Positions 1-10,774 of a stretch of 64,000 bases of DNA are shown one piece after another; within the stretch, counting starts at the first letter, position 1, and the number at the start of each line of letters is the position of its first letter. A program made the translations under genes and the position numbers. Location: assembly GCA_023627715.1 (NCBI GenBank), contig JAMAHW010000057.1:204156-268155 (forward strand), in the 5' to 3' direction. The notes under the pieces were generated by a model. The model was not told the origin of the DNA and ran no database searches. It worked only from the letters and a program-made list of their open reading frames with translations. The DNA is from Periconia sp. R9002. Taxonomy: Eukaryota; Ascomycota; Dothideomycetes; Pleosporales; Periconiaceae.

Positions 1-1559
1 ATAGCATGAGAAAAGTGGCCTTTGGATTTTGCGCCTTTGGGCAGAGTAAAGGGCCAAAGGTTGCTAATGATTTCGGTGGTCCGAGGTACGCCCAATCGCA
101 TATATTGGCAATCTGCAGTTTTTCCTTAGTAACCTTATATCTCACACGCAAAGACAAAAATTCGAAAGGGAAAGAAAGAGTTTACACAGATTAATTGTGT
201 CGGTAGCAAGAGCATGCAACATACCTCGATGCGATCGAATGCTAGCCCGTTCTTCGGCAGGTGGTCAGGCAGCTCCATGGCGTCTAGATTGTAGCAACGA
301 AATGAGACGTCAGTGTTCTGAACACGGTGGCAGAACTTCAGGAGCAAATTACGGAGGAAGAAGAAAAGACTTCCGTATACGTCGGCCGTAGCGATAGGCG
401 CGTGAGCCGTATAGTCGGCATGCAACCAACCTTTAAGTGGATCTGCAATGTCCGGTAAAGTCCACCCTTCTGGCTCTCGAAAAAGGGTTCTGTCAAGTAT
501 TAGCGGAGGTAGAATGGTCACAAGGGTCTGGCGTCATACGGATTAGGCGTATCGAACATGGCGGTAGAGCACCCGAAAGGTAGCAGTATGCCTTCTTCTC
601 GAAACTTTTGATTCCCCATGCGTTTTCCCGGTGGCCAGCTGTACATGGAACTGTCGATATAGTCAATTCCGTCGAGCGTAGTTTGCTGTCGAAGCGCCAT
701 GGCCGTTTCACGTGTAAGACCTTCCGGAACCTCGAAGAACGAAGCGAGCTCATCCCATTGTTTCTTCGTGAGACGCACGCGAAGGGAGCCGTTTGGAAAT
801 TTGAAAGTCTTCTTGTGGAGGGATCTGGGCGGCTTATGACTGATCTCGGCACAGACGTCTTCAATGTATGGTAAGACCTCGATCTGCAAGATTTCCAGCA
901 TAACATACGGTAGGAAAGCGGAATACCACAAGTGGATCATGATGGGAACGCTGGTCTCTGGATCGAGACAAAGAGCTGAGAGGAGAAGGATGATGTTCCG
1001 CGCTACTACCGCAAAGTCCATATCGTTCAAGACGGCCGTCAAATGGCCTTTGTACCCTTCGGGAAGCTCGACGATGGTCTTGACGACATTTCGGCAGTCT
1101 CCAGACGCAGCGAACAGGAGGCTCATATCTCGTCCAAGGTCTTCAAGCCCTTCGTTATCTTTCATGTTCAAAATATCCAGCGCTGGCACATTTCCCCAGA
1201 GATACCGCTTCCGTGTAAGTGGTTCCGCTTCAGATGTGAGAAATACAGGGGCCCGGCCTTCACGGATCCAAGCGGGTACGTACTCTGGCCGCATCACATC
1301 GGACTTGCACTGTTTTTTATGCTTGGTCCAGTGTGCCTTCTGGCATTCCTTCGAGCAGTACTGTGTAGTAGGCAAGTTAGCTGGCGTCGTGCTTTACCAC
1401 GTCACTCGACCATAGCGGGGAACTTACCTGAACGAGTTTGCAAGCTCCGCAAGTGAGGCCTGCAGCTTTGTGGCATTGCTCCGTCTTTCCATCGACGAGT
1501 TGTTCGATATTGGCACAGAGTGAGGGATTTAGGAACGGTTCCATGATTTCGGCTGCCAT
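1..1559 (-). CDS. MYND-type zinc finger protein, C-terminus cut by the window edge
   Basis: Exons are 1428-1559, 540-1360, 225-489 and <1-112. Introns are 67, 50 and 112 bp, all GT-AG; the 50-bp intron has a GCTAATAC branch point. The start is the ATG at 1559 with A at -3. The MYND finger (about residues 29-63) is split by intron 1: CGACKLVQ is followed by YCSKEC and then HW..H..QC, so the Cys/His ligands only line up after splicing. The downstream part carries NPYD/EPEGWTLPDI/PLKGW-like blocks typical of fungal MYND proteins with a long, poorly characterised C-terminal domain. MYND fingers bind proline-rich partner peptides; the role here is unknown. Exon 4 is open to base 1, so the protein continues beyond the window. 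Fold and gene structure are secure; function is not. Confidence 0.85.
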
Positions 1560-2256
1560 GTTGGCGGTGGGGGGAGTGCTCGTAGGCTGCGGTATAAAGA
1601 AACACACAGGCACAGGTGGCAGGTGGACGAGGGCAGTCGGTGCCTCATAATATACCGGGCAAACGAGGTATCAAACGCATGGCACACAGAGTGAGGTCAT
1701 GTGACTGGGGTATCAAACCAACCTACAACACCACCCACCCACCCACACACCACACACAGAAACCGACCCCGAGAGAAAAAGCACAATCCAGGACAATACT
1801 AATTACTAATTAATTCCAATCTAAAAACTATCTTTTCTTCAATAATACAGGAGAACAAGCTGTAGTGCCAGGGCGAATGTACTATCCACCCTCTACATAA
1901 GTACGTCGATACCACACTGTTTTCACAAATCACAACATGCGCGGTCCTCATGTCATACATGCCTGTGTTTCTCCTCGCAAAGGACTGGTGTAATCAGTCA
2001 CGGTATCAACACTATGTACCTACATATAGGTAGGAATCTCAGGTAACGTCTTTGGCTGGCGGGCGTGCAAACGGGTAGCTATTATTCTAACGTTCTGAGG
2101 GTAGATATATGTGTGTTGCTGTTGTATACATATTCCCACGCCTTTCAAGTCGAAAACAAAACTTACGTATATACAGGTACCAACCCGTGAGCAGAGATCC
2201 ATCCCCCCCTTTTCTCATCCACAATCCCCCATCTCAAACAGTACCTCCCACCTCCC
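1560..2256. other. Intergenic: MYND promoter and hydrolase 3' flank
   Basis: About 700 bp between two minus-strand genes. It contains a CCCACC/CACA-rich simple stretch near 1730-1765 and short TACCTACATATAGGTA-like palindromic bases near 2018-2035. I see no coding signal. Confidence 0.5.
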
Positions 2257-3576
2257 TCACTCCCCCGCTCCACCCCTCCTTTCCCCCCCATCCACCCTCT
2301 CCATACACTCAACCATATCCCTCACCGCCTCTTCCCTCCTTTTAAAAAAGATACTCGCATGCGTCTCCTCCAGCACCTCCAACCTCACGACCCCCTCCTC
2401 CCTCCCGCCCAACCTCTCCGCAATCGTCTCCCCATGCACACGCGGCACAAACACATCCAACGTCCCATACCACAACCTAACCGGCAAATCCCTCCTCACA
2501 TCCTCGACCCTAAACCCAAACGGCGAACAACTAACCTTCGCATCCCTTACGAACCCCTCCACCCCCTGCGCGTACGCATGTCTCGCGACCGCATTAACAA
2601 AACGCGCGGTATCAACATTATTCAAAACCTCCACATCCTTCGGATGCATCCCTGTGAAGTTCTTCGGGTGGAGGAGTTTCTGCAGGCGAACGTCGTCTGG
2701 GATATGTGGTTGGGCGAGGAAGTTGTACCGGAGGTAGGTTTTGATGAGCCAGCCGGGGATCCAGCGCATGTGTGGCCAGGAGAGGCGGTGCACGAGGTCG
2801 GCGCCGCGCATGCCTATGTCTGGGGGTCCGACGCCGCAGATGAGGGTTGCGACGCGGAGTTTGTGGCGGGGGAGGTGGTATGCGCAGGCTAGGGCTAAGG
2901 GACCGCCGCCGGAGACGCCCTATGTTCTCTTTGTTAGTTGTCTGTTTGTTTGGTAGGGGGAAGTGGATAGAACTGCGGGAGAAGACAAAAAGTAACTCAC
3001 CAACACCCCGAACGCCCCTACCCCCAACTCCTCCGCAAGCACCTCGACATCCCTAACTAATCCAAACAACCTCTCTCCCCCCTTTCCCCCTAACCCCCTC
3101 TCCACCATCTCCCCCCTCCAACCCCCTTCCCCCTCCCCCCCAACCATCCCACTCCCCCCCACCCCCGGCCGATCCACACAAACAACCCTAACCCCCAACC
3201 TAACCCCTATGTCATGAAAGCTCGCGCCCTCGACCGCACTCCCGGGAAAGCCATGGAATAGGAAGATTGTTTTCGCGGTGGGGGATGTGGAGCCGAAGAT
3301 TGTGTAACTGAGGGGGCGGCCTGAGGGGAGGGTGTGGGTGTGGATTTTGGGGGTTAGGGGGTAGAGGGGGGGTGAATCAAGGAGGGTAGTGTAGTGGGAT
3401 AGGGGTGGTGAGGGTGGGGAAGGGGATAGGGGGTAGAGGAGGGTGGTTAGGAGGCGGAGGGGGAGGGTTAGGAGGTGTGTGAGGTGGTTTAGGAGGGAGG
3501 TGAGGGGGGGAGTGGTGTATGGTTGTGGTGGTGAAGGGGTAGGAGAGGGTAGTGGGGAGGGGGTTGTTGGCGGCAT
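2257..3576 (-). CDS. Alpha/beta hydrolase fold protein
   Basis: Two exons (3001-3576 and 2257-2919) around an 81-bp intron (GTGAGT...ATAG) give 412 aa. The first ~90 residues are Pro/Ser/Leu/Thr-rich low-complexity sequence. The hydrolase core follows: an oxyanion-hole HGFPG at about 108-112, a DRPGVGGSG strand-turn, and the nucleophile elbow G-V-S-G-G (Ser195), which is created exactly at the splice junction. The presumed catalytic acid is in YGTLDVF (Asp347) and the His in EETHAS (His379), so the triad is complete. The substrate cannot be inferred; many fungal paralogues are uncharacterised. Base composition is odd: the coding strand alternates between very C-rich and very G-rich blocks (see findings). 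Confidence 0.85.
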
Positions 3577-4820
3577 CGTTTTAGGGAGATGGTGTCTTGT
3601 TTGTTGGCTGATATGGAACTGCGTGTGGGGTTTTGGTTCTTCTTGCTTTTTGTTCCGTTGTGGATGGAGTAGGATGAGGCGGTTGGGGAATATCTCGTCC
3701 TCCTCCTCGAATGTACTCTCCCCCCCCGTGTATGTGTGTAGGTAAGTGTATTCCCCGTCCCCCCCTTTTCCCTTCTCTTTCTTTTAGTTTCCCTTTCAAA
3801 CAAACCCCTCCACCTCTTCTTCAAAGCCCTGCCCACGTATGGCGTTTTAGTATTTCGACGAACCAATCACTCCGTCCAAACGACCATTAATTCTTTTCTT
3901 CTTTAGTGCGACCCAACAAACACCGGTGTCAGACGTATGTAGGTGTAAATAAGTCAAATGCACTGATTATCCTCTCCACGAAAAGTCGTATTCCGTTATT
4001 ATCGTCGTGTATCGTCGTACTTATGTCTGTCATATGAGCTCCAACCAAGAAACAAATTCTCCAAACAGCACTTGAGGTCATCGGTCATGCACCAATCATT
4101 GATCTTATGTACTTACTTACCTCTACCCTCAAGATATGTTACCAAAAAAAAATCCATGGACGACAAAAAGCTTGACTTTCCGAACTCGCGATTTCTGAAC
4201 AGATGATCCGTTTATGTAGGTAACCTGTCTACGTAACAAACGAACCCGATCCCACCCGCCTACCCAGGCGTCCATCAGCCCAAGCCGGGCCGGGGCCCTG
4301 CGTCGCCCCGTCCCCGTGTCCGTCTCACCGACGACCCAACAACAACACCCTCCCCCTAACCCTTCCTCTTCCCTTCCGCCATAAATAGAACTTCGATAAA
4401 TAACTGCCGAAACAAGACCAAAAGAAGTATTCGGATATCAAGTGACACACACGGTGAGAAGTCGAAGATTACTTATGAGCAAGCACGGTTATATTAAATT
4501 ATGTACGTATTGATGTAACACATTACACAAGAGGTGGAAAGAAGTCAAGAAAGTGAGAAGGAAGAAGAAGAAGAAGAAGAAGAAGAAGAAGAAGAAGAAG
4601 AAGAAGAAGGGTATCATAGAAAAAAGACAAAAAAAAGGGACAAAAGGAATCCAAAACCCTCCGACCGGACAGACAAGATTTTAAAAAACAAAAGAAAACT
4701 CTTTTCACCGCGCCACAGTCCAGTCCAATCAGTGAATCCAGAATACAAGAAACCAAAAAAAGGAAGGTTGTCCAAGGAGAGTAAACTGCAAACCAAACCG
4801 ACTCGCAGAGTAAACAAAGC
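3577..4820. other. Intergenic region between hydrolase and HDAC genes
   Basis: About 1.2 kb with the hydrolase promoter at its left end and the 3' flank of the HDAC gene at its right end. Apart from a GAA microsatellite near 4559-4608 there is no recognisable feature. Open frames over the microsatellite are poly-Glu or poly-Leu artefacts. Confidence 0.5.
4559..4608. repeat. (GAA)n microsatellite
   Basis: About sixteen uninterrupted GAA/AAG triplets lie about 210 bp downstream of the stop codon of the HDAC gene, reading CTT on the HDAC coding strand. It probably falls in or near that gene's 3' UTR or terminator. It is a likely length-polymorphic marker. Confidence 0.9.
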
Positions 4821-7800
4821 TCAACGAGCAGGCGTGTCAGGAACATCCCAAACACTCTTCACCTCCTTCACCTTCTCCTCCTCCTTCACACCACCATCCC
4901 CACCTCCAGCATTCTCCTTCTTTAGCTGCGCACCCACCGTCTCAGACGCAAAAGGAATAACACCCTTCGCGCCAAACACAGGAAGTTCGCTCCTCTTCAT
5001 CTTAGGACTCACCAAACCACCACCGCTCTGATTCACAGCCGCCACCATCTCCGCCACCGAGCCCATGCCATTCTGCCGCGGCGGCACCAGGGGGGCTTCC
5101 GAATTTGGAGCCATCCATTGCAACGGGGCAGCAGCAGGTTGCTGAAGCGCCGCCGCCGAAGATGCTGAAGCGGTACCGAAAGTTTGCGTGTTGTAGTTTA
5201 CGAACTGCGGCATGACGACGGTGGGGGGCGGAGGTGGAGGCGTGTCTTCGCGGGGAGGCGAGGTAGGGAGTGGGATCGACGGCGCGGATGTCATCATGAA
5301 GTGAGGTTTTGGGAGTTGGTCGGGTGTGATATTTGTGTCGAGGAGGCCGGTGGAGGGGTTTGGGGTTGGTGCTGGTGCTGGCGGGGCGGAGGTGGGATTT
5401 GGGTCCGAGGAGATGGGTGGGAAAGAGGGAGGGTTGGTAGGGAGGTGTTGTTGTGATGGAAGTTGAAGGTTTTGGAAGATGGGACCGGACGTTGGTGGTG
5501 GTGCGATGGGTTCGGGTTGAGATAACGGCACAGCTGCTGAAGCGGTTGGCTTCACGGCTTCCAATGAAGGGGGTGGCGCTGTTTCTATCGCCGCAGGTTT
5601 TGGTGCTTCCGTGGCTGGTTTCGCAGGTTCCACAGACGATGTTGATGCCGTCGCAGGTTTTGTCTTTGGTGGTCTGCCTATAGGTTTTTTCGGCACGGCG
5701 CTCTTCGTAGTAGCTAATTTGGGCGCGCGAGGGACAGTTGGTTTTTTCGTCGCGGTCGTCTTGGGTTTCTTCTCAGTCTCCTTCTTCTCAGCGGCTTCCT
5801 TCTGCTTCTGCCGTGCGTCGTATTCTTCCTTGGGTGCCAGCTTGAGCGTGATTCGCTTCAATCCAGACGTCAATTGGTCCATATCGGTTTCGTTCTCCTT
5901 GCCTGCCGTGGTTGTCGGTTTACTCTGATATTTCGACGGCACGGCGGGCATTGGAGGCTGGTTCTTGGGAATGCGAGACGTAGCTGCGGTTGACGCTCTG
6001 GATTTCTTGACTTGAACTCCATTAGGTGGCGGTGCTGGTGTGGTACTACGCCGGCTGGGTGGCACAATGCTTGAAGCGCGACTGACACTGCGCTCAGGAG
6101 CCACAGAGGAGCCCACGCTGGACGCGATACTAACACGACGGGAGGTCACACGTTTCGGCTCCGGCGGCTCGGTGGTTGCGAGAGGAAGATCGGCGATGGT
6201 CTGACGTCGACTGGCTCGAGTTTCCGGACGTACAGCTGGTTTTTCGTTGTCAGAACCATCGAGATAGGAAGTAACAGGCTTCCTCCCGCGAAGCTGGCGA
6301 CCAGATGGATGAGGTTCGGTGGTGTTCACGACAGGAGGCGCTTCCTCCTTTTTGATCTTAGGCGCTGCTAGCTCCTCGGGTCTGCAGCTGCGGGTTTGGC
6401 GCCCGGATGGAATCAGCAATTTACTGAGAGCATGTGTAGCAGTTGCCCAATCGACCTCTGGCGGAGGTGGCGTAGGTGCCCTGGACGAGGGACTGCCCGA
6501 TGAATATCGTCCGGATAAATTTCGATGGAGTTTGGTTGGATCGACAACCTTTGCGGTGAACGACTGTGTCGGGGAGGAAAAGTGTCCTCCTGGCCCAGCT
6601 CGTATCTTTCTCGAGGCGACGATCGGGGGAGGCGTAACAAGGTTTTCCAGTTCTGTAAGCCGTGATACGTGCCACCACTGGGGGTCGTACGTCACTAGGG
6701 TCGCTTCAGGAGGTGTAGGTGACATGGGTACGTCTCGGTCGTTCAACTCCAAAGCTTGTAGCCGCTGCTGCATATCGAAAGCCAGTCCCCTTGACGGTTG
6801 TTGTTTGGCTTCAGACCAGACTTGCCCATCGCACAAGCCGCTCAGGTGACTGAGGACGCCACTAGTCAGCGCTCTGTCACTGTAACCTCCCTCGAGCACG
6901 GATATGACCCGACCATCTACCCCGGTGTCCATCTCTTCGGAGAGTCGTACAATATCCCTCGTGAAACGAGCATAGAACTCCGTGGGTACGTTAACGGTGT
7001 GCCTCTGCATGCCCGCCGTCTCGTGTTCACTAGCATCGAATCCAGCGGAAACGAAAATGGCGGCTTTCGGCGCGGGGTGATTGGGAGATGTCCGCAAGCG
7101 GTTTGTGTGGTACTTCAGGTATTTCCGCGTCTTCTCAAGAAGAACCAAATATTTGTCTTCATACAGCCGCCAAAACTCTTCCGGGGTAGACCAAGTTTCA
7201 AGATGAATGTTCCAAATGGACTGGCCATGCGCATTGTCAATGCACAAACTTGCTGCCTGGACCTTATCATCATCTCCATCCTCGCAAGGGAAAGAATTGA
7301 TGTCGTGAAGACTGAAATATCCAATAGATGTCTTTTTCCAATGAGGGGTGTTCTTGTGCATGGCGCGCACTTTCTTATTCCGCTCCCAAGTAATGTCCTG
7401 TGAGCCGTCTCCATGGTGTAAATCGAAGTCGATGATAGCGGCATGAGTCAGGCCATAGTTGGCCATTGCGTGTTCAATTCCCACGTGAACGTTATTAATC
7501 CAACAAAACCCGGATGGCCATTCTGCTGAACAATGGTGACCCGGAGGGCGAACACACACAAAGGCACGCGAAACGCCATTCTCTATGGTGGAACCCTGGA
7601 AAACAGCGTCAACGGCATCCAACACGCCTCCAAGTGCACCTTGTATAGCGTTCAGAGACTCAGCGCAGAGGTATAGGTCCATGGGATGAAATGGGGGGTT
7701 CGGAGGCTGGCCTGGGATTGAAGGTGGATCGCGGACCAACTCTTTGCCTGTAGACGCCAACTTTTGCTCCGCCGTCTCGCACAGTGACTTGAACTCCTCC

Positions 7801-8525
7801 ATCCATTTGGTCCCGTGGACGTTGGTGACGACCTGCGACGTGAGATCGATGGCTCGAGAGGTCTTGCGGATCTTGAAGGGGATGCGCTCGGGAGGGTTGT
7901 GATTCGATTGAGGTGCATTGGCGCCGTCACCATGTCGCTCACCCAGGAGAACGTAGGCAGCGGATATGCCCATGACACTGGCGAGTATGCGCTCCGGCCG
8001 CTCCATGATAGTATTCAGGGTAGATTTTGTTGTTTTGGGTCTAGAATATCGGTGACCGTAGCATTGGTCGTGGATTATGACAATGGTGCCTGCGTTCGCG
8101 GAGCCAGCCATGCCCTCGTGCATTGCCAACTCTTTTATAAAAGACTCTTCAGCAATATCGCAAGCCCTTGGTGGCGGCGGCCTTTCTTCGACTGATATCT
8201 GTGCTAACGGGCTTCCCATCTTAGCTGCCGTCGGTGAAGACATGTTGGGTACCATGGAGCTTCTGCGAGACGGTGGACGAGGGTCTCCGCGGAGAGACGT
8301 GGTAGAAGATTTTCGAACAAGAGCAGGCGAAGAAGCTCGACTTCGACTTATGCTCAGCACACTAGGACTGCGGGGGCCAGGTGATCGTGGGACTGTGGTT
8401 GACTTTGTGTGGAGTGGAAGCGAGGGTGGTCGTGAAGGGCTTCGTGACGGTGGGGTGTTTGAGGAAGAGGAAGCATTTGCGCTGCCTGTGTTTGCTGGCG
8501 CATTTGCGTTTGCGTAGAGAGACAT
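4821..8525 (-). CDS. hos3: Hos3-type class II histone deacetylase
   Basis: A single uninterrupted exon of 1234 aa. Residues 1-120 are Ser/Pro-rich and disordered. The deacetylase domain spans about 145-570: VRPPGHHC (325-332) with the tandem catalytic histidines, GFCWINNV (339-346), the metal-binding DFDLHHGDG (366-374), SAGFDA (493-498) and LEGGYS near 544-549. The zinc ligands Asp368, His370 and Asp497 are all present, so the enzyme should be active on acetyl-lysine. The blocks GTIVIIHDQCYGHRYSRP and MERPERI are characteristic of the fungal HOS3 subgroup. The remaining ~660 residues are low-complexity, with Lys/Ala-rich and Pro-rich segments typical of fungal Hos3 tails. The ATG at 8525 is the first in frame. 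Family assignment is firm; targets in this fungus are unknown. Confidence 0.92.
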   Translation of the reverse strand: MSLYANANAPANTGSANASSSSNTPPSRSPSRPPSLPLHTKSTTVPRSPGPRSPSVLSISRSRASSPALVRKSSTTSLRGDPRPPSRRSSMVPNMSSPTAAKMGSPLAQISVEERPPPPRACDIAEESFIKELAMHEGMAGSANAGTIVIIHDQCYGHRYSRPKTTKSTLNTIMERPERILASVMGISAAYVLLGERHGDGANAPQSNHNPPERIPFKIRKTSRAIDLTSQVVTNVHGTKWMEEFKSLCETAEQKLASTGKELVRDPPSIPGQPPNPPFHPMDLYLCAESLNAIQGALGGVLDAVDAVFQGSTIENGVSRAFVCVRPPGHHCSAEWPSGFCWINNVHVGIEHAMANYGLTHAAIIDFDLHHGDGSQDITWERNKKVRAMHKNTPHWKKTSIGYFSLHDINSFPCEDGDDDKVQAASLCIDNAHGQSIWNIHLETWSTPEEFWRLYEDKYLVLLEKTRKYLKYHTNRLRTSPNHPAPKAAIFVSAGFDASEHETAGMQRHTVNVPTEFYARFTRDIVRLSEEMDTGVDGRVISVLEGGYSDRALTSGVLSHLSGLCDGQVWSEAKQQPSRGLAFDMQQRLQALELNDRDVPMSPTPPEATLVTYDPQWWHVSRLTELENLVTPPPIVASRKIRAGPGGHFSSPTQSFTAKVVDPTKLHRNLSGRYSSGSPSSRAPTPPPPEVDWATATHALSKLLIPSGRQTRSCRPEELAAPKIKKEEAPPVVNTTEPHPSGRQLRGRKPVTSYLDGSDNEKPAVRPETRASRRQTIADLPLATTEPPEPKRVTSRRVSIASSVGSSVAPERSVSRASSIVPPSRRSTTPAPPPNGVQVKKSRASTAATSRIPKNQPPMPAVPSKYQSKPTTTAGKENETDMDQLTSGLKRITLKLAPKEEYDARQKQKEAAEKKETEKKPKTTATKKPTVPRAPKLATTKSAVPKKPIGRPPKTKPATASTSSVEPAKPATEAPKPAAIETAPPPSLEAVKPTASAAVPLSQPEPIAPPPTSGPIFQNLQLPSQQHLPTNPPSFPPISSDPNPTSAPPAPAPTPNPSTGLLDTNITPDQLPKPHFMMTSAPSIPLPTSPPREDTPPPPPPTVVMPQFVNYNTQTFGTASASSAAALQQPAAAPLQWMAPNSEAPLVPPRQNGMGSVAEMVAAVNQSGGGLVSPKMKRSELPVFGAKGVIPFASETVGAQLKKENAGGGDGGVKEEEKVKEVKSVWDVPDTPAR

Positions 8526-9073
8526 GCGGTTGTGTGGGTGCGCAACGAGATTCGCTGCGTCTTTGTTTGTTGACGTTGGCGGGGCGGCGCGCCGTTGTTA
8601 TATTGGGGGAATTGTACGTAGGGGGGTGGAATAGGCTGCAGACGAACGGAAGGGGTCGTGTCGCGTCGTGGGTGTGACGCGTCTGACCTCGTGAGCGATG
8701 AGTACAAGCGACTAATGTCTACAAGCAACACGATTCAACGAAGTTTGGTGCTTCACGTCGACCATTGGGCATAACGAGAGAGTTGGGTGTAAGAGTAAGG
8801 ACTGACTAGAAGGATAGATGGCATGTTTGTGTGTTTGTTATTATTCTAATAATGATCGCTGCAACGGGGGGCGGGCCGGTGAAAAAAACCGCTACGGTAG
8901 GGACCGCCGCCTTAGTTATGCGTGCGTGCATCATGTATGGCGTCGTAGGGCTGATGCATCATGCACTATGCATCTTCACTCATTTTTTTTGGACAGAGCG
9001 ATTGAGTATACAATTATTCAAAAATATGCAACAGCAGCACTCTTCCTTTCTACAAAACGCATCTATCATCTGA
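8526..9073. other. Intergenic: HDAC promoter and TGT 3' flank
   Basis: About 550 bp between two minus-strand genes. I see nothing beyond presumed promoter and 3' UTR sequence. Confidence 0.5.
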
Positions 9074-10774
9074 TCAATCCGCCAACAAATCAACCCCCAC
9101 CCCCTTCAACGCCCCCACCGCCCAGCTAGGATACTTCTCCTTCTCCCCCGCATACAACTTTGCAAAGAACTCTTTCAAAAATGCCGGGTATCGATCCTCC
9201 AGAATCGCCTGCCGCACCCTCTTCATCAGGTCCAGTTGGTAATACACGTTATGGATCGTGAGCAAGTGCGCGCCGGCGGTTTCTTTCGCCGTGACGTGGT
9301 AGATGTAGGCACGAGTGATGCCCAGACCGCCCGCGGACTGTGGGCGGCAGCAGGTGCAGTTGCAGCCGGGCTCGATGGGGGAGAAGTCGGAGGCGTAGGA
9401 CGCGTTGCGCAGGTTGAGGATGCCGTTTGCAGTTATGGCGTTCCCGAAGCGCTGGGTAGGAGAGGGTTGTGTTAGTGGGCTGGATAACAGAACCGTGGGA
9501 GAGTGACTTACCGCTGTTCGAGTGGGCCATACGCAGTCAAACATGTCTGCTCCCAGAGCAACAGATACGACCAAGTCTTCCGGGTAGCCCTATTTCTGAT
9601 CAGCGACCACTTCCCTCCATGAAATGGAAAAGTGTAGAACAAGTACTCACCACACCCATGACATATCGCGGTTTCCCCTCCGGTAACAGCCCCGTACATG
9701 TATCTACCACCTTACAATACTCATCCTTCGCCTCTCCACCGGACAAGCCCCCTATGGCAATCCCCGGCGTATCTCTCGCGACCATCTCCGCCGTGCACTC
9801 GCGTCTGAGATTCAAATCTAGCCCGCCCTGGATGATACAAAAGAGGTTTTGGCGCTCGGGGTACTTGTGTGCTGCGATGCAGCGGTCGAGCCAGCGGATG
9901 GAGCGGTCCATCGCTTCTTTCATTCGCGCGAGATCGGGAGAGGTGGTAGCGATTACATCGTCGAGCTGCATTATGATGTCTGAGCCGATGGAGTTTTGGA
10001 GAGAGATGGAGTGTTCGGGGGTAAGAAGCCTGGTTGCAGATCGTTAGTTCTCTCTCGTCTCGCCTTTCAGATATATAGCGAGGAGAAGGATAGCATACAT
10101 CTCACTCCCATCATGAGGGCTTAGAAACCTCACACCTTCCTCTGTGACTTTCGCCAGCTTCAAGAGCGAGACCATCTGAAAGCTGTTTCTCATATATCAG
10201 CCACATTCTCCCATCCAGTCAGATCGTAGTCGACAATAGTCCAGTAGTTCATCTTCCAAATTTGTAGACAAGGGAATCACGCACCCACCGCTATCTACGC
10301 AAAACAACGGTCAGCCCCAAGCTAAGCTTTCCTCGAAACATCATTTCAATCACCTGTAAGCAAATTATGAGGCCACGACTGGAACTTGTGCGCGCCGCCT
10401 ATAGCATCTAGTGTTTCCTGGCCCGGCTTCAGCCCTCTGTGGATGCTGTGTCAGACTATGTGTTGCGCGGAGCCTTGGTTTGGCTACGTTGCGTACAGAT
10501 GATAGGTATTATTCAAGCATAAGCGACATCCCTGTTCTTCCAATTGTTCGGGGGTGAGGCCTTTGAGCGAGGCCTGGGTGGCTACGGGCATGAAGATGGG
10601 GAGCGGAACGGGGCCATGGGGGAGGTGGAGGGTTGCGGCGCGGGCTTTGGTGACCTGTGCAGCTAAATTAGTTTTTTGAAGGGCATTGGGATAGTGATGG
10701 TGTAATTTAATACTCACAGAGCACTTTCCCAGCAGCTCGAAGGTGAGCGCTGACGGCATAGGCACGGGCGCCAT
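9074..10774 (-). CDS. Queuine tRNA-ribosyltransferase catalytic subunit (eukaryotic TGT/QTRT1)
   Basis: Exchanges guanine-34 for queuine in GUN-anticodon tRNAs, normally as a heterodimer with a QTRT2-like subunit. Eight exons: 10718-10774, 10497-10654, 10354-10436, 10285-10294 (10 nt), 10099-10182, 9651-10029, 9512-9589 and 9074-9451. They join in frame to 408 aa, close to human QTRT1 (403). Diagnostic blocks are FMPVATQ, NNTYHLGL, the active-site DSGGFQMVSL (Asp100), [23 protein letters not shown] and [10 protein letters not shown] with the catalytic Asp275. The zinc site is CNCTCC (Cys313, 315, 318) plus a downstream His (TIHN, ~350). The start ATG at 10774 has an ACCATGG context. Queuine must be salvaged, because fungi do not make it. 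The exon structure is unusually fragmented. Confidence 0.93.

Noticed and set aside
2109..2956. Plus-strand Pro/Ser-rich frames opposite the hydrolase
   Set aside because: They are shadows caused by the extreme skew; the minus strand has the catalytic triad and a correct splice.
4534..5031. Plus-strand frame rich in Glu
   Set aside because: It is the translation of the GAA microsatellite followed by antisense of the HDAC gene.
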